The position numbers and the translations under genes were made by a program. From Swingsia samuiensis (GTDB lineage Bacteria; Pseudomonadota; Alphaproteobacteria; Acetobacterales; Acetobacteraceae), in NCBI RefSeq assembly GCF_006542355.1, contig NZ_CP038141.1, positions 62,001 through 126,000 on the forward strand: a stretch of 64,000 nucleotides of DNA, written 5' to 3'. Under the pieces are notes generated by a model. The model searched no databases and was not told the origin of the DNA. It worked only from the letters and a program-made list of their open reading frames with translations. This document shows, one piece after another, positions 56,750-64,000 of this stretch; within the stretch, counting starts at the first letter, position 1; each line of letters starts with the position of its first letter.

Positions 56750-56765
56750 CTTCGAGCATACGAAA

Positions 56766-58868
56766 TTAAGCGGATTGAGCCATAATTTCTTCTGCCACGT
56801 TACGTGGAACAGGATCATAATGATGGAACTGCATTGTAAAGGAAGCACGTCCTTTTGTTGCAGAACGTAGGTGAGAAATGTAGCCAAACATTTCTTTCAA
56901 AGGAACCTGCGCACGGATCATAACAGTTGAACCAGATGTTTCTTGGTTCTGAATGATACCACGACGACGGTTCAAGTCACCAACGACGTCACCAACGTGA
57001 TCGTTTGGCGTTGTGATCTCAACATCCATGATTGGCTCAAGAATAACTGGACCAGCTTTCTTCATACCTTCACGGAAGCAAGCTTTAGCAGCAATTTCGA
57101 AGGCAAGAGCTGATGAGTCAACATCATGGTACTTACCGTCAAGCAGCGTAAACTTGAAGTCTACCGTTGGGAAGCCAGCAAGAACACCCGTGCTTGATTG
57201 CGCACGAATACCTTTTTCAACAGCAGGGATATATTCTTTTGGAACAGATCCACCGACCACTTTATTTTCAAATGTGATCTCATCTTTTTTATCAGATGGA
57301 GCAAATTCGATTTTAACTTCAGCGAACTGACCAGAACCACCAGACTGTTTTTTATGCGTATAAATTTCAACGTGAGGCTGAGTAATTGTCTCACGGTAAG
57401 CAACCTGTGGCGCACCGATGTTCGCATCAACGCCATATTCACGACGAAGACGGTCAACGATAATATCAAGGTGAAGCTCACCCATTCCAGAAAGAATGGT
57501 CTGACCTGTTTCTTGATCTGTCTTTAGCTGAAGTGACGGATCTTCTGCTGTAAGCTTCTGAAGAGCAAGCGTCATTTTTTCGACGGCGTCTTTTGTTTTT
57601 GGCTCAACAGAAATATCGATAACAGGAACTGGAAACTGCATACGTTCCAAGACAACTGGATCAGCGCCGTCTGCCAAAGTATCACCTGTTACAGTGTCTT
57701 TCAAACCAACGAACGCAGCAATATCACCAGCACCTACTGACTTTACTTCCTGACGCTTATCAGCATGCATCTGGAACATACGGCCAACACGTTCTTTATG
57801 ACCCTTGGTTGTATTAAGGATCGTGTCACCTGAGTTCAGAACGCCACGATAAACGCGAACGAAGGTTAGCGTACCGTATTTGTCAGAAATAATTTTGAAG
57901 GCTAGGCCCGCAAATTTTCCGTCTGGATCCACTGGAATGATAGGAAGGAAGTTTTCATCAACTTCTTCGTCTTCTGGTGGAGCAATACGAATACCTTCAA
58001 CTTCATCAGGAGCTGGAAGATAATCAATAACAGCATCAAGAAGAGGTTGAACGCCCTTATTCTTAAAGGCTGTACCACACATAACTGGACGGAATTCACC
58101 GCTGATTGCACCTTTCTTGATGCATTTTTTCAGCGTTGCAATATCAACGTCACCCTTCTCGAAATACTCTTCCATTGCAGCATCATCAACTGCCAAAGCT
58201 GTATCAAGAAGTGTTTGACGTGCTTCCGCTGCTTTTTCTTTCAAATCAGCAGGGATTTCTTCGTAGTGGAATTTAGCGCCGAGCTCGCCACCTTCCCAAA
58301 CGATTGCACGCATCTCTACAAGATCAACCACACCTACGAAGTTGTCTTCTGCCCCGATTGGCAGCTGTAGAGGAACAGCAACGATATCAAGCTTTTCTTT
58401 AAGCGTATCAAATGCGCGATAGAAATCTGCACCAACACGATCAAGCTTATTGATAAAGATGATACGAGGAACGTTATAACGGTCTGCCAAACGCCAGTTT
58501 GTTTCTGACTGAGGCTGAACACCAGCAACACCTTCAATAACGAAAATTGCACCGTCAAGAACGCGCAATGAACGGTTCACTTCGATGTTAAAGTCGATAT
58601 GGCCTGGGGTGTCGATAATGTTGATGCGGTGGTCATTCCACTCACATGTAACAGCAGCAGACGTAATCGTAATCCCACGCTCACGTTCCTGTGCCATATA
58701 GTCAGTGGTTGTATTACCATCATGCACTTCACCAATTTTATGGGAAACGCCTGTGTAGTACAGAATACGTTCTGTTGTCGTGGTCTTACCAGCATCAATA
58801 TGAGCTGTAATACCAATGTTACGGATCTTCGAGAGTGCCGATTTGGCTTCCTGAACGCTTTCGGACAT
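56766..58868 (-). CDS. fusA: Elongation factor G
   Basis: GTPase that translocates tRNAs and mRNA on the ribosome. G1 [15 protein letters not shown] (about 19-33), G2 (ERGITITSA), G3 DTPGHIDF, G4 NKLDR, and domains II-V with RRRGIIQ and the C-terminal [20 protein letters not shown] are all canonical; 700 residues. GGAGG precedes the ATG. Unusually, it does not follow rpsL-rpsG or precede tuf as in the str operon; it stands alone after rpmB, with a terminator-like hairpin in its leader. No sign of EF-G2 divergence is seen. Confidence 0.96.
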   Translation of the reverse strand: MSESVQEAKSALSKIRNIGITAHIDAGKTTTTERILYYTGVSHKIGEVHDGNTTTDYMAQERERGITITSAAVTCEWNDHRINIIDTPGHIDFNIEVNRSLRVLDGAIFVIEGVAGVQPQSETNWRLADRYNVPRIIFINKLDRVGADFYRAFDTLKEKLDIVAVPLQLPIGAEDNFVGVVDLVEMRAIVWEGGELGAKFHYEEIPADLKEKAAEARQTLLDTALAVDDAAMEEYFEKGDVDIATLKKCIKKGAISGEFRPVMCGTAFKNKGVQPLLDAVIDYLPAPDEVEGIRIAPPEDEEVDENFLPIIPVDPDGKFAGLAFKIISDKYGTLTFVRVYRGVLNSGDTILNTTKGHKERVGRMFQMHADKRQEVKSVGAGDIAAFVGLKDTVTGDTLADGADPVVLERMQFPVPVIDISVEPKTKDAVEKMTLALQKLTAEDPSLQLKTDQETGQTILSGMGELHLDIIVDRLRREYGVDANIGAPQVAYRETITQPHVEIYTHKKQSGGSGQFAEVKIEFAPSDKKDEITFENKVVGGSVPKEYIPAVEKGIRAQSSTGVLAGFPTVDFKFTLLDGKYHDVDSSALAFEIAAKACFREGMKKAGPVILEPIMDVEITTPNDHVGDVVGDLNRRRGIIQNQETSGSTVMIRAQVPLKEMFGYISHLRSATKGRASFTMQFHHYDPVPRNVAEEIMAQSA

Positions 58869-58892
58869 GGAGAACCTCCAAAATGCAATAAA

Positions 58893-58920
58893 AGGTGTTC
58901 CAGTTATGACTGAAACACCT
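58893..58920 (-). promoter_or_regulatory. Attenuator-like hairpin in the fusA leader
   Basis: On the minus strand AGGTGTT-t-CAGT-CATA-ACTG-g-AACACCT (11 pairs, one mismatch, 4-nt loop) is followed directly by TTTTATT and then, 9 bases on, the GGAGG of fusA. It has the form of an intrinsic terminator upstream of the coding region. A second inverted repeat, CGACTT / AAGTCG (58927-58932 / 58948-58953), lies just ahead of it and could compete. Confidence 0.45.
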
Positions 58921-59049
58921 CCGCTGCGACTTAGTTAAAATATTCTAAAGTCGAACTTGTTGAGTCCCAGTGATGGCTGAATGAAGCAGACCACCATGGT
59001 TTTCAAGAGTAATCTTTAATATTTCGGCACAAAACCGAAAAAAAGATTC

Positions 59050-59352
59050 TCAGGCAGTCTGGGCAGCCTTGCGTTCCTGAACGCGTAAAATACGACGTTT
59101 AATAACCTGTGCTTCTTCTGGAAGCTTACGGTTTGACGTACCCAGCAAAAACGAATCCAACCCACCGTTATGCTCAATCGTACGAATACCCTTCGTAGAA
59201 AGGCGCATACGTACTGGAGCACCCAGAATATCGGAGATCAGCGTGGTCTCCTGTAGGTTAGGGAGAAAACGACGACGGGATTTATTATTAGCGTGACTGA
59301 CGTTATTCCCCGTCAGCACGCCTCTGCCCGTGACCTGGCAACGGCGAGACAT
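59050..59352 (-). CDS. rpmB: 50S ribosomal protein L28
   Basis: Large-subunit protein of 100 residues, starting [27 protein letters not shown], the family signature, with [27 protein letters not shown] and a basic C-terminus. No CxxC zinc motif is present beyond the single Cys5, as is common in proteobacteria. Upstream a promoter TTGACT-N17-CATAAG is seen. It is 97 bases downstream of the Atm1-type gene. Confidence 0.96.
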   Translation of the reverse strand: MSRRCQVTGRGVLTGNNVSHANNKSRRRFLPNLQETTLISDILGAPVRMRLSTKGIRTIEHNGGLDSFLLGTSNRKLPEEAQVIKRRILRVQERKAAQTA

Positions 59353-59423
59353 GGTAAAACTTTCCTCGATGCTGGATTGACGCAGGACAGCGAGGTCCAG
59401 CGTGTTCCGTAAATCAGGCGCGG

Positions 59424-59452
59424 CTTATGGCGGATTTTTGAACTTTAGTCAA
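59424..59452 (-). promoter_or_regulatory. Predicted promoter of rpmB
   Basis: Minus-strand TTGACT (59447-59452) and CATAAG (59424-59429), 17 bp apart, 72 bases before the rpmB ATG. The -35 overlaps the stop codon of the upstream ABC transporter gene. Confidence 0.45.
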
Positions 59453-61251
59453 GTCCCTGTAAGTAAATCGCCAGCTTGCGCCAACCACATAGCGGCATAA
59501 TACCCGTTTTTTTTCAAAAGATCTATATGTGTTCCGCGCTCAATAATTTTTCCTTCATGCAAAACAATAATCTGATCTGCATCTTGAATTGTTGATAGCC
59601 GATGCGCGATAATAACCGTTGTACGCAGCCGGGAAAGCACGCTTAATTCATTTTGTATCGCACTTTCCGTCTGAGTATCCAAAGCACTTGTTGCTTCATC
59701 CAAAAGCAAGATACGAGGATCTTTTAGTAACACGCGCGCTATAGCAACGCGCTGTTTTTCTCCACCTGAAAGTTTTAACCCTCTCTCCCCAACGATAGTA
59801 TCATATTTTTCAGGAATTTTTTGAATAAAGGCGTCAATCTGCGCTTTTTTTGCCGCGTTCTCTATATCCTCAAAAGAAGCAGACAAATCACCATATGCAA
59901 TATTCTTCCCTATTTCCGCATTAAAAAGTACCGTATCTTGGGGAACAATCCCTATAATTTTATGTAAATTCTCTTGAGCAATATTTTTAAGATTATATCC
60001 ATCAATAAAAATTGCCCCCGACGTGGGGTCATAAGCCCTGGTGAGCAAACGGCCTAATGTCGATTTGCCTGATCCTGTATGGCCGACGATAGCAAGTGTT
60101 GTTCCCGCAGGAACTTCAAAAGAGATATCCTGTAAAATAGTCCGTTTCTCGTCATAAGCAAAACCAACATGATCAAACTTAATCGTTGCAGCCTCTCCAT
60201 CCTTAAGCTTGAAGGGTAAAGAAATAGCATTCTCCGAATCTAGAATTTCAGAATTAGTCGCAAGAAGCTCTAAATAATTTTCGAGATCAACACGGGCATT
60301 TCTCCACCCCGCTCCAACATAATTCAGCGCAGCGACAGAGCTATATAAACTGCTCAAATAACTGCCTATTAACACAAATTGAGCCACAGCTATTTTATGA
60401 TGAACAATGTCAAACGCGGCTAACGATAACAGAACTGTTGTCGTTATTACGATCAGTAAACTCCGACACATTTGCGAAATATTAACCAATCGTTGCAGAT
60501 AAATTTCAGCAGAAGCCCATTGTTTTTTCTTCTCATCATAAAGATGAATCTCTCGAGAAATATTCGCAAAACTACGCACAGTTTCAAAGTTTAAAATACT
60601 ATCAACAAGCTGATGCTGAGCTTGTGTATTCACAAGATTTCTTGCCCGACGCGCAGCCATTCGCATTTTTGTAAAATAATAGGATGTAGTGGCGTATATC
60701 ATGATCGCTACGATTAAAATTGCGACATATCGCCAATCAAAGACACGTAAAATAACAACAAATGTCATACTCAGCTGCAAAACGTTGGGTATAACATTGA
60801 AAAGAACGAGACTAAGAACTGTGCCAACAGCATCAGCCCCTCGGTCCAAGATACGTGTTAACGCGCCTGTTTGCCGATTAAGATGAAACCGCACACTCAT
60901 TTTGTGTACGTGCTCAAGACCCGCAACAGCCACACGCCTTTGTAGATCTGTTTCAACAGGCACAACCAAGATTTCACGCCCAGCAGTTGCTAGCGCTGAA
61001 ACAGTTCGAACAATCGCATATTGAAGAATCAACCAGACAGGCACAGCGAGTAATAATCTTTGAGCCGATAGCGTGCCCACCATTCGGCTAAACAACAACG
61101 GCGTCACAACAGAAGCAACGCTTTCAAGCAATAATAAAACAACAGCTAGGCTGATGCGCCAATAAACAAATAATAAGTTATCTGGGCGTATTTTGTGCCA
61201 AAGCTGAGTAAGCGAGAGCATCTTTGGCAACGAATCATATTTCTTAAACAT
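59449..61251 (-). CDS. Atm1/HMT1-type ABC exporter (permease-ATPase fusion)
   Basis: Half-transporter of the ABCB7/Atm1 class; relatives export glutathione-linked sulfur or metal compounds and support Fe-S or heavy-metal homeostasis. Six transmembrane helices lie in residues ~25-330. HKMSVRFHLNRQTGALTRILDRG is the diagnostic Atm1 coupling region with glutathione-binding residues. The ATPase domain has Walker A GHTGSGKST (about 392), signature LSGGEKQR, and LLLDEATSALD. 600 residues is typical. The link with the suf operon ~10 kb away is an inference from family role only. Confidence 0.87.
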   Translation of the reverse strand: MFKKYDSLPKMLSLTQLWHKIRPDNLLFVYWRISLAVVLLLLESVASVVTPLLFSRMVGTLSAQRLLLAVPVWLILQYAIVRTVSALATAGREILVVPVETDLQRRVAVAGLEHVHKMSVRFHLNRQTGALTRILDRGADAVGTVLSLVLFNVIPNVLQLSMTFVVILRVFDWRYVAILIVAIMIYATTSYYFTKMRMAARRARNLVNTQAQHQLVDSILNFETVRSFANISREIHLYDEKKKQWASAEIYLQRLVNISQMCRSLLIVITTTVLLSLAAFDIVHHKIAVAQFVLIGSYLSSLYSSVAALNYVGAGWRNARVDLENYLELLATNSEILDSENAISLPFKLKDGEAATIKFDHVGFAYDEKRTILQDISFEVPAGTTLAIVGHTGSGKSTLGRLLTRAYDPTSGAIFIDGYNLKNIAQENLHKIIGIVPQDTVLFNAEIGKNIAYGDLSASFEDIENAAKKAQIDAFIQKIPEKYDTIVGERGLKLSGGEKQRVAIARVLLKDPRILLLDEATSALDTQTESAIQNELSVLSRLRTTVIIAHRLSTIQDADQIIVLHEGKIIERGTHIDLLKKNGYYAAMWLAQAGDLLTGT

Positions 61252-61327
61252 ATAAAAACATGCAAAAGATAACGGTCATTCTGCACTCATTCCATCTTAG
61301 TAATTTCTGCATTCTGTCCAAGGCTTT

Positions 61328-62152
61328 ATGATCGACTCAACATTACTTCCTTTCATACAACACATTAAAGCCTGTAAAAGCGCCAACCTTCCGGGAAAAT
61401 ATATCCCTCTTTCTTACCATGAAAAGATTATTGGCTGGATCGCACCTCAATATTCTTCTTTTCTTACTCAACTAGGGTATCTTCAATCGGGCACAGGATT
61501 CCATATTACTTCAGGTCATCAGCTTTTATCCCTCAGCAATAATCTGGCAGAGCTAAACGCTTACAAACCGCATAATGAACTCTTTGATGTGCGCGCACAA
61601 AAAGATGTTGTTATCGGTCAGGTGGATCGTGGTGCTATCCCTATTCTCGGCTTAAATGCGGAAGGGATACACCTCAACGGTCTTGTAAAACAAGGTGATA
61701 AGCTGATGCTATGGGTAGCCAAACGCAGCATGAATAAGCGTCTTGACCCGGGTAAACTCGACCATCTTGTTGCAGGCGGCATGAGTACTGGCCTCACCCC
61801 CAACCTAACAGTCCTCAAGGAGGCTCAAGAAGAAGCTGGGATCCCTCCCGAGTTAGCTCAACAAGCCAAGCATGTCAGCACACTACACTATGCGCTAGAA
61901 CGCCCAGAAGGGCTTCGTAGAGATCTTTTACATTGTTATGACTTAATTCTTCCTGAAAGTTTCACCCCCATCGCCGAGGATGGAGAGGTCGAAAGTTTTT
62001 CTCTTTTACCAATTCAAGATGTTTTTCAGATTGTTAAAAACACTAATGACTTTAAATTTAACGTAAATCTTGTATTAATCGATTTGTTTATCCGACATAA
62101 TTTATTCAACAGCAAAGAAAAAGCCACCTTAAGCAACTTGCTTAATGAGTAA
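61328..62152 (+). CDS. DUF4743-Nudix hydrolase (Tnr3-like)
   Basis: An N-terminal DUF4743 domain (about 1-110) is fused to a Nudix domain (about 120-255), the architecture of yeast Tnr3-type enzymes that hydrolyse damaged or oxidised thiamine diphosphates. The Nudix box reads GGMSTGLTPNLTVLKEAQEEAGI; the metal-binding KEAQEE is intact while the first Glu of the consensus is Leu, as is common in this subfamily. 274 residues. Divergent from the ABC exporter and 56 bases upstream of an AI-2E permease. Confidence 0.85.
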   Translation: MIDSTLLPFIQHIKACKSANLPGKYIPLSYHEKIIGWIAPQYSSFLTQLGYLQSGTGFHITSGHQLLSLSNNLAELNAYKPHNELFDVRAQKDVVIGQVDRGAIPILGLNAEGIHLNGLVKQGDKLMLWVAKRSMNKRLDPGKLDHLVAGGMSTGLTPNLTVLKEAQEEAGIPPELAQQAKHVSTLHYALERPEGLRRDLLHCYDLILPESFTPIAEDGEVESFSLLPIQDVFQIVKNTNDFKFNVNLVLIDLFIRHNLFNSKEKATLSNLLNE

Positions 62153-62171
62153 TACGTTTCTTTTTCTCTCG

Positions 62172-62194
62172 TTTATCTATCATCAATAGATAAA
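62172..62194 (+). repeat. AT-rich inverted repeat between Nudix gene and permease
   Basis: TTTATCTA (62172-62179) / TAGATAAA (62187-62194), perfect 8 bp with a 7-nt spacer, followed by TTTT. It could be a weak terminator for the Nudix gene or a binding site before the permease start at 62209. Confidence 0.35.
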
Positions 62195-62208
62195 TTTTCA
62201 GGATCAAC

Positions 62209-63324
62209 ATGAACGACACGTCACCTTCAAACACCTCCCCTGCTATTCCCGTAGAAAGCTCAGATTCTACAGGCTCTCTGCAAAGACGAGCACGCTTGGG
62301 GTTATATTTATTCCTTCTTTTAATAGGATTATACACTCTCAAAAACTTCCTACCTGCCATTTTATGGGGAGGCGTCTTTGCTATCTCCTTGTGGCCACTT
62401 TACCGACGCGTTGAGAGAAAGGTAGGTAAAACAGACTGGTTGCCACTCGTTTTTACTACATTTATTGCTCTTATTTTTCTTGTACCTGCTTCTCTCGTCG
62501 GGGTTAAACTTGCAGACGAAATTCAGAGCGCCCTTCAATGGATTAGTGATGTCCGCGATAATGGTATTCCTATGCCAGAATGGGTGCCTCACCTTCCTTT
62601 TGGAGCAGCACAAGCTACGGCTTGGTGGCAAAATCACTTAACGAGCCCTCAGCGCTTATCTCACCTGCTTCATTCTGTAGATATTAGCCATAGCATGCAG
62701 ATGACAAAGCAGGTTGGCTCTCAAGTTCTACGGCGCGGCACTCTTTTTGCCTTTTCTTTGCTCACACTCTTCTTCCTCCTCAAAGACGGCGATTATGTCA
62801 TTGAGAAAAGCCTAGTCGGATCACACCGTCTTTTTGGTAGACAAGGAGAAGATCTGGCCAAGCAAATGATATCTTCAATCCATGGAACACTTGCAGGGCT
62901 CGTACTTGTAGGTATTGGCGAAGGTGTTATCATGGGAGTAGCCTACGCATTTACGGGTGCACCACAGCCGCTTTTATTCGCAATGTTAACAGCCGTTGCC
63001 GCGATGATCCCTTTCTTGGCATGGCCAACCGTTGGACTGGTATCACTCTTACTTCTTGCAAAAAGCAGCATGGTAGGTGCCATCGTCGTAGCGGTATTAG
63101 GATCTGTCGTTATTTTCGTAGCAGATCATTTTGTCCGCCCAGCCCTTATTGGAGGAAGTACCAAAATGCCATTCCTATGGGTTCTACTCGGTATTCTGGG
63201 TGGTGCTGAAACTTGGGGTCTGCTTGGGTTATTCCTTGGTCCAGCCATTATGGCTGCAATACACCTGCTCTGGACCCTATGGACAGAGGAACCATCAGAT
63301 AACCCTAAAAAGGAAATAATTTAA
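62209..63324 (+). CDS. AI-2E family (YdiK/PerM-like) membrane transporter
   Basis: Second AI-2E family permease in the window, 371 residues. A polar N-terminus (1-25) precedes helices at about 30-60 and 75-105, a periplasmic segment (WVPHLPFGAAQATAWW), then the C-terminal helices with FSLLTLFFLLKDGD, IPFLAWPTVGLVSLLLLAKS, ADHFVRPALIGG and LGLFLGPAIMAAIH. The FLKDGD and DHFVRP landmarks are closest to YdiK. Substrate unknown. It is divergent in sequence from the copy at 12.7 kb, so not a recent duplication. AGGA lies 9 bases before the ATG. Confidence 0.87.
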   Translation: MNDTSPSNTSPAIPVESSDSTGSLQRRARLGLYLFLLLIGLYTLKNFLPAILWGGVFAISLWPLYRRVERKVGKTDWLPLVFTTFIALIFLVPASLVGVKLADEIQSALQWISDVRDNGIPMPEWVPHLPFGAAQATAWWQNHLTSPQRLSHLLHSVDISHSMQMTKQVGSQVLRRGTLFAFSLLTLFFLLKDGDYVIEKSLVGSHRLFGRQGEDLAKQMISSIHGTLAGLVLVGIGEGVIMGVAYAFTGAPQPLLFAMLTAVAAMIPFLAWPTVGLVSLLLLAKSSMVGAIVVAVLGSVVIFVADHFVRPALIGGSTKMPFLWVLLGILGGAETWGLLGLFLGPAIMAAIHLLWTLWTEEPSDNPKKEII

Positions 63325-63344
63325 TTTCTTGAAACCGCAGAGTT

Positions 63345-63421
63345 TGGTCGGGCAGGCGGGATTCGAACCCACGACCCCCAGTCCCCCAGACTGATGCGCT
63401 ACCAGGCTGCGCTACTGCCCG
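63345..63421 (-). tRNA. tRNA-Pro (anticodon GGG)
   Basis: A 77-nt cloverleaf with encoded CCA. Acceptor CGGGCAG / CTGCCCG, anticodon stem TCAGT/ACTGG around loop CTGGGGG (anticodon GGG), T loop TTCGAAT. It lies downstream of the merR gene, a common alphaproteobacterial arrangement. Confidence 0.97.
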
Positions 63422-63480
63422 TCACTCTGCGGTGAAAAGTGCTTTAACAGGCTAAACTAAATACTGCAACGACTATTTTT

Positions 63481-64000
63481 TCAAGCGGGCAAAAGAGCCC
63501 GCAAAGCTTGCAACTCAACAAGAATTTCTTTTAACTCTTTACGTAAAAGATTATTCTCATTTTCTAAACTCTGATTTTTTTCCATCAAAGTAAAAAGCTC
63601 TTTTTCAAACTCATCTTCAGCGTCAGAAGATGTTCGCTCCTCTTCATTTCTTTCATCACTTTGAGCAGACATTGCTAATTCATTCTCTGTCGACGCAGCA
63701 GCTTGCTCGACTAATAGAGGTTCTTCCTCAATACTATTTTTTACCTGCTCTTCTGTATGATGCGCTTTTTGTGCTTTCAAAATACGCAAAACAGCATGAG
63801 GTTTATAACCATGGGTATAAAGTAACTCAGATATTAATTTTAATTTTTCTATATGTTCCGGATTGTAATACCGTCTACCACCTTCTCCTCGGAAGGGTTT
63901 TACACCGGGATAAATTGTCTCCCACGCCCGTAAACGATGCTGAGGAATATGCAGCTCATCTGCTACTTCGCTAATCGTTCTATAAGCATCTGGAGCTTTA
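63481..64000 (-). CDS. MerR-family transcriptional regulator (5' end outside window)
   Basis: Winged-helix regulator cut by the window end. The frame is open from base 63999, reading YRTISEVADELHIPQHRLR AWE then GGRRYYNPEHIEKL, the MerR HTH and wing. A helical linker, an acidic Glu/Ser-rich region and a C-terminal coiled coil (LMEKNQSLENENNLLRKEL) follow. The TTG at 63789 is internal, not a start. In many alphaproteobacteria this gene follows ihfA (plsX-fabH-ihfA-merR) ahead of tRNA-Pro. No metal-binding cysteines are seen, so it is not a classical metal sensor. Confidence 0.9.
   Translation of the reverse strand, partial: KAPDAYRTISEVADELHIPQHRLRAWETIYPGVKPFRGEGGRRYYNPEHIEKLKLISELLYTHGYKPHAVLRILKAQKAHHTEEQVKNSIEEEPLLVEQAAASTENELAMSAQSDERNEEERTSSDAEDEFEKELFTLMEKNQSLENENNLLRKELKEILVELQALRALLPA

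Noticed and set aside
57013-58370. Several plus-strand ORFs of about 100 residues antisense to fusA
   Set aside because: They mirror the highly conserved fusA codons, have low-complexity translations and no ribosome binding sites.
63481-63789. Stand-alone 102-residue acidic coiled-coil protein
   Set aside because: Its apparent start is a TTG inside a longer frame that encodes a MerR HTH up to the window edge.

Overview
This window looks like core chromosome of an alphaproteobacterium, most likely an AT-rich member of the Acetobacteraceae (acetic acid bacteria). The evidence is gene order (tig-clpP-clpX-lon-hupB-tRNA-Val; birA-coaX-rnj-proS-lolC-lolD-dnaE; kdsB-pheA; merR next to tRNA-Pro), the short ~440-residue ProS, a SUF operon led by an Rrf2 regulator, and a leucyl-transferase (Bpt) of the N-end rule. 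Base composition is low for the family (about mid-40s % GC by eye, not computed). Genus cannot be fixed; the missing nuo genes would fit the Gluconobacter-side lineage. No phage, insertion sequence, CRISPR array or rRNA was seen, and no gene-free stretch exceeds about 225 bases.

Layout. 1-1.7 kb: 3' part of recG, convergent with an LpxR-type lipid A deacylase (1.8-2.8). 3.0-3.7: a double cold-shock-domain protein with two tiny upstream ORFs. 3.8-6.8 (minus): kdsB-pheA-dapA-smpB. 6.9-10.6 (plus): HisN-like phosphatase, serA, comM. 10.6-12.6 (minus): sseA-metC, sulfur amino acid metabolism. 12.7-14.5 (plus): AI-2E-family permease coupled to an EEP hydrolase. 14.5-15.9: cardiolipin synthase (minus). 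16.0-16.7: bpt (plus). 16.7-22.0: parC, recO, tsf and rpsB on minus, with a small plus-strand lipoprotein wedged between parC and recO. 22.2-32.2 (minus): birA-coaX-rnj-proS-lolC-lolD, then dnaE. 32.2-39.1 (minus): tRNA-Leu, tig, clpP, clpX, lon, hupB, tRNA-Val, a proteostasis cluster whose genes are separated by strong hairpins. 39.2-44.9: nnrD (minus), then a CopD-like membrane protein, a DEAD-box helicase and an RNA (uracil-C5) methyltransferase on plus. 44.8-50.7 (minus): sufR-sufB-C-D-S-T-A. 50.8-52.1: DUF445 protein. 52.3-56.7 (plus): a divergent PEP-carboxylase homologue and an exported S10 peptidase. 56.8-61.3 (minus): fusA, rpmB, an Atm1-type ABC exporter. 61.3-63.3 (plus): DUF4743-Nudix hydrolase and a second AI-2E permease. 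63.3-64.0: tRNA-Pro and a MerR regulator cut by the window end.

Functionally, the window carries protein quality control (tig, ClpXP, Lon, SmpB, Bpt), Fe-S cluster building (Suf and, probably, Atm1), translation (rpsB, tsf, fusA, rpmB, proS, three tRNAs), replication and repair (dnaE, parC, recG, recO, comM) and envelope upkeep (KdsB, LolCD, LpxR, Cls).

There is no obvious novel multi-gene system. The most interesting points are: the PEPC homologue that has lost several catalytic residues; the direct joining of the hupB/tRNA-Val side to birA with no nuo operon; the dnaE start codon inside a perfect hairpin with a TATAAT in its loop; the tandem mini-ORFs ahead of the cold-shock gene; and candidate regulatory palindromes for suf, rpsB-tsf, fusA and the S10 peptidase. 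Start codons were re-chosen for several genes where the longest frame ran through an RNA gene or a neighbour, or where a ribosome binding site favoured an internal ATG.
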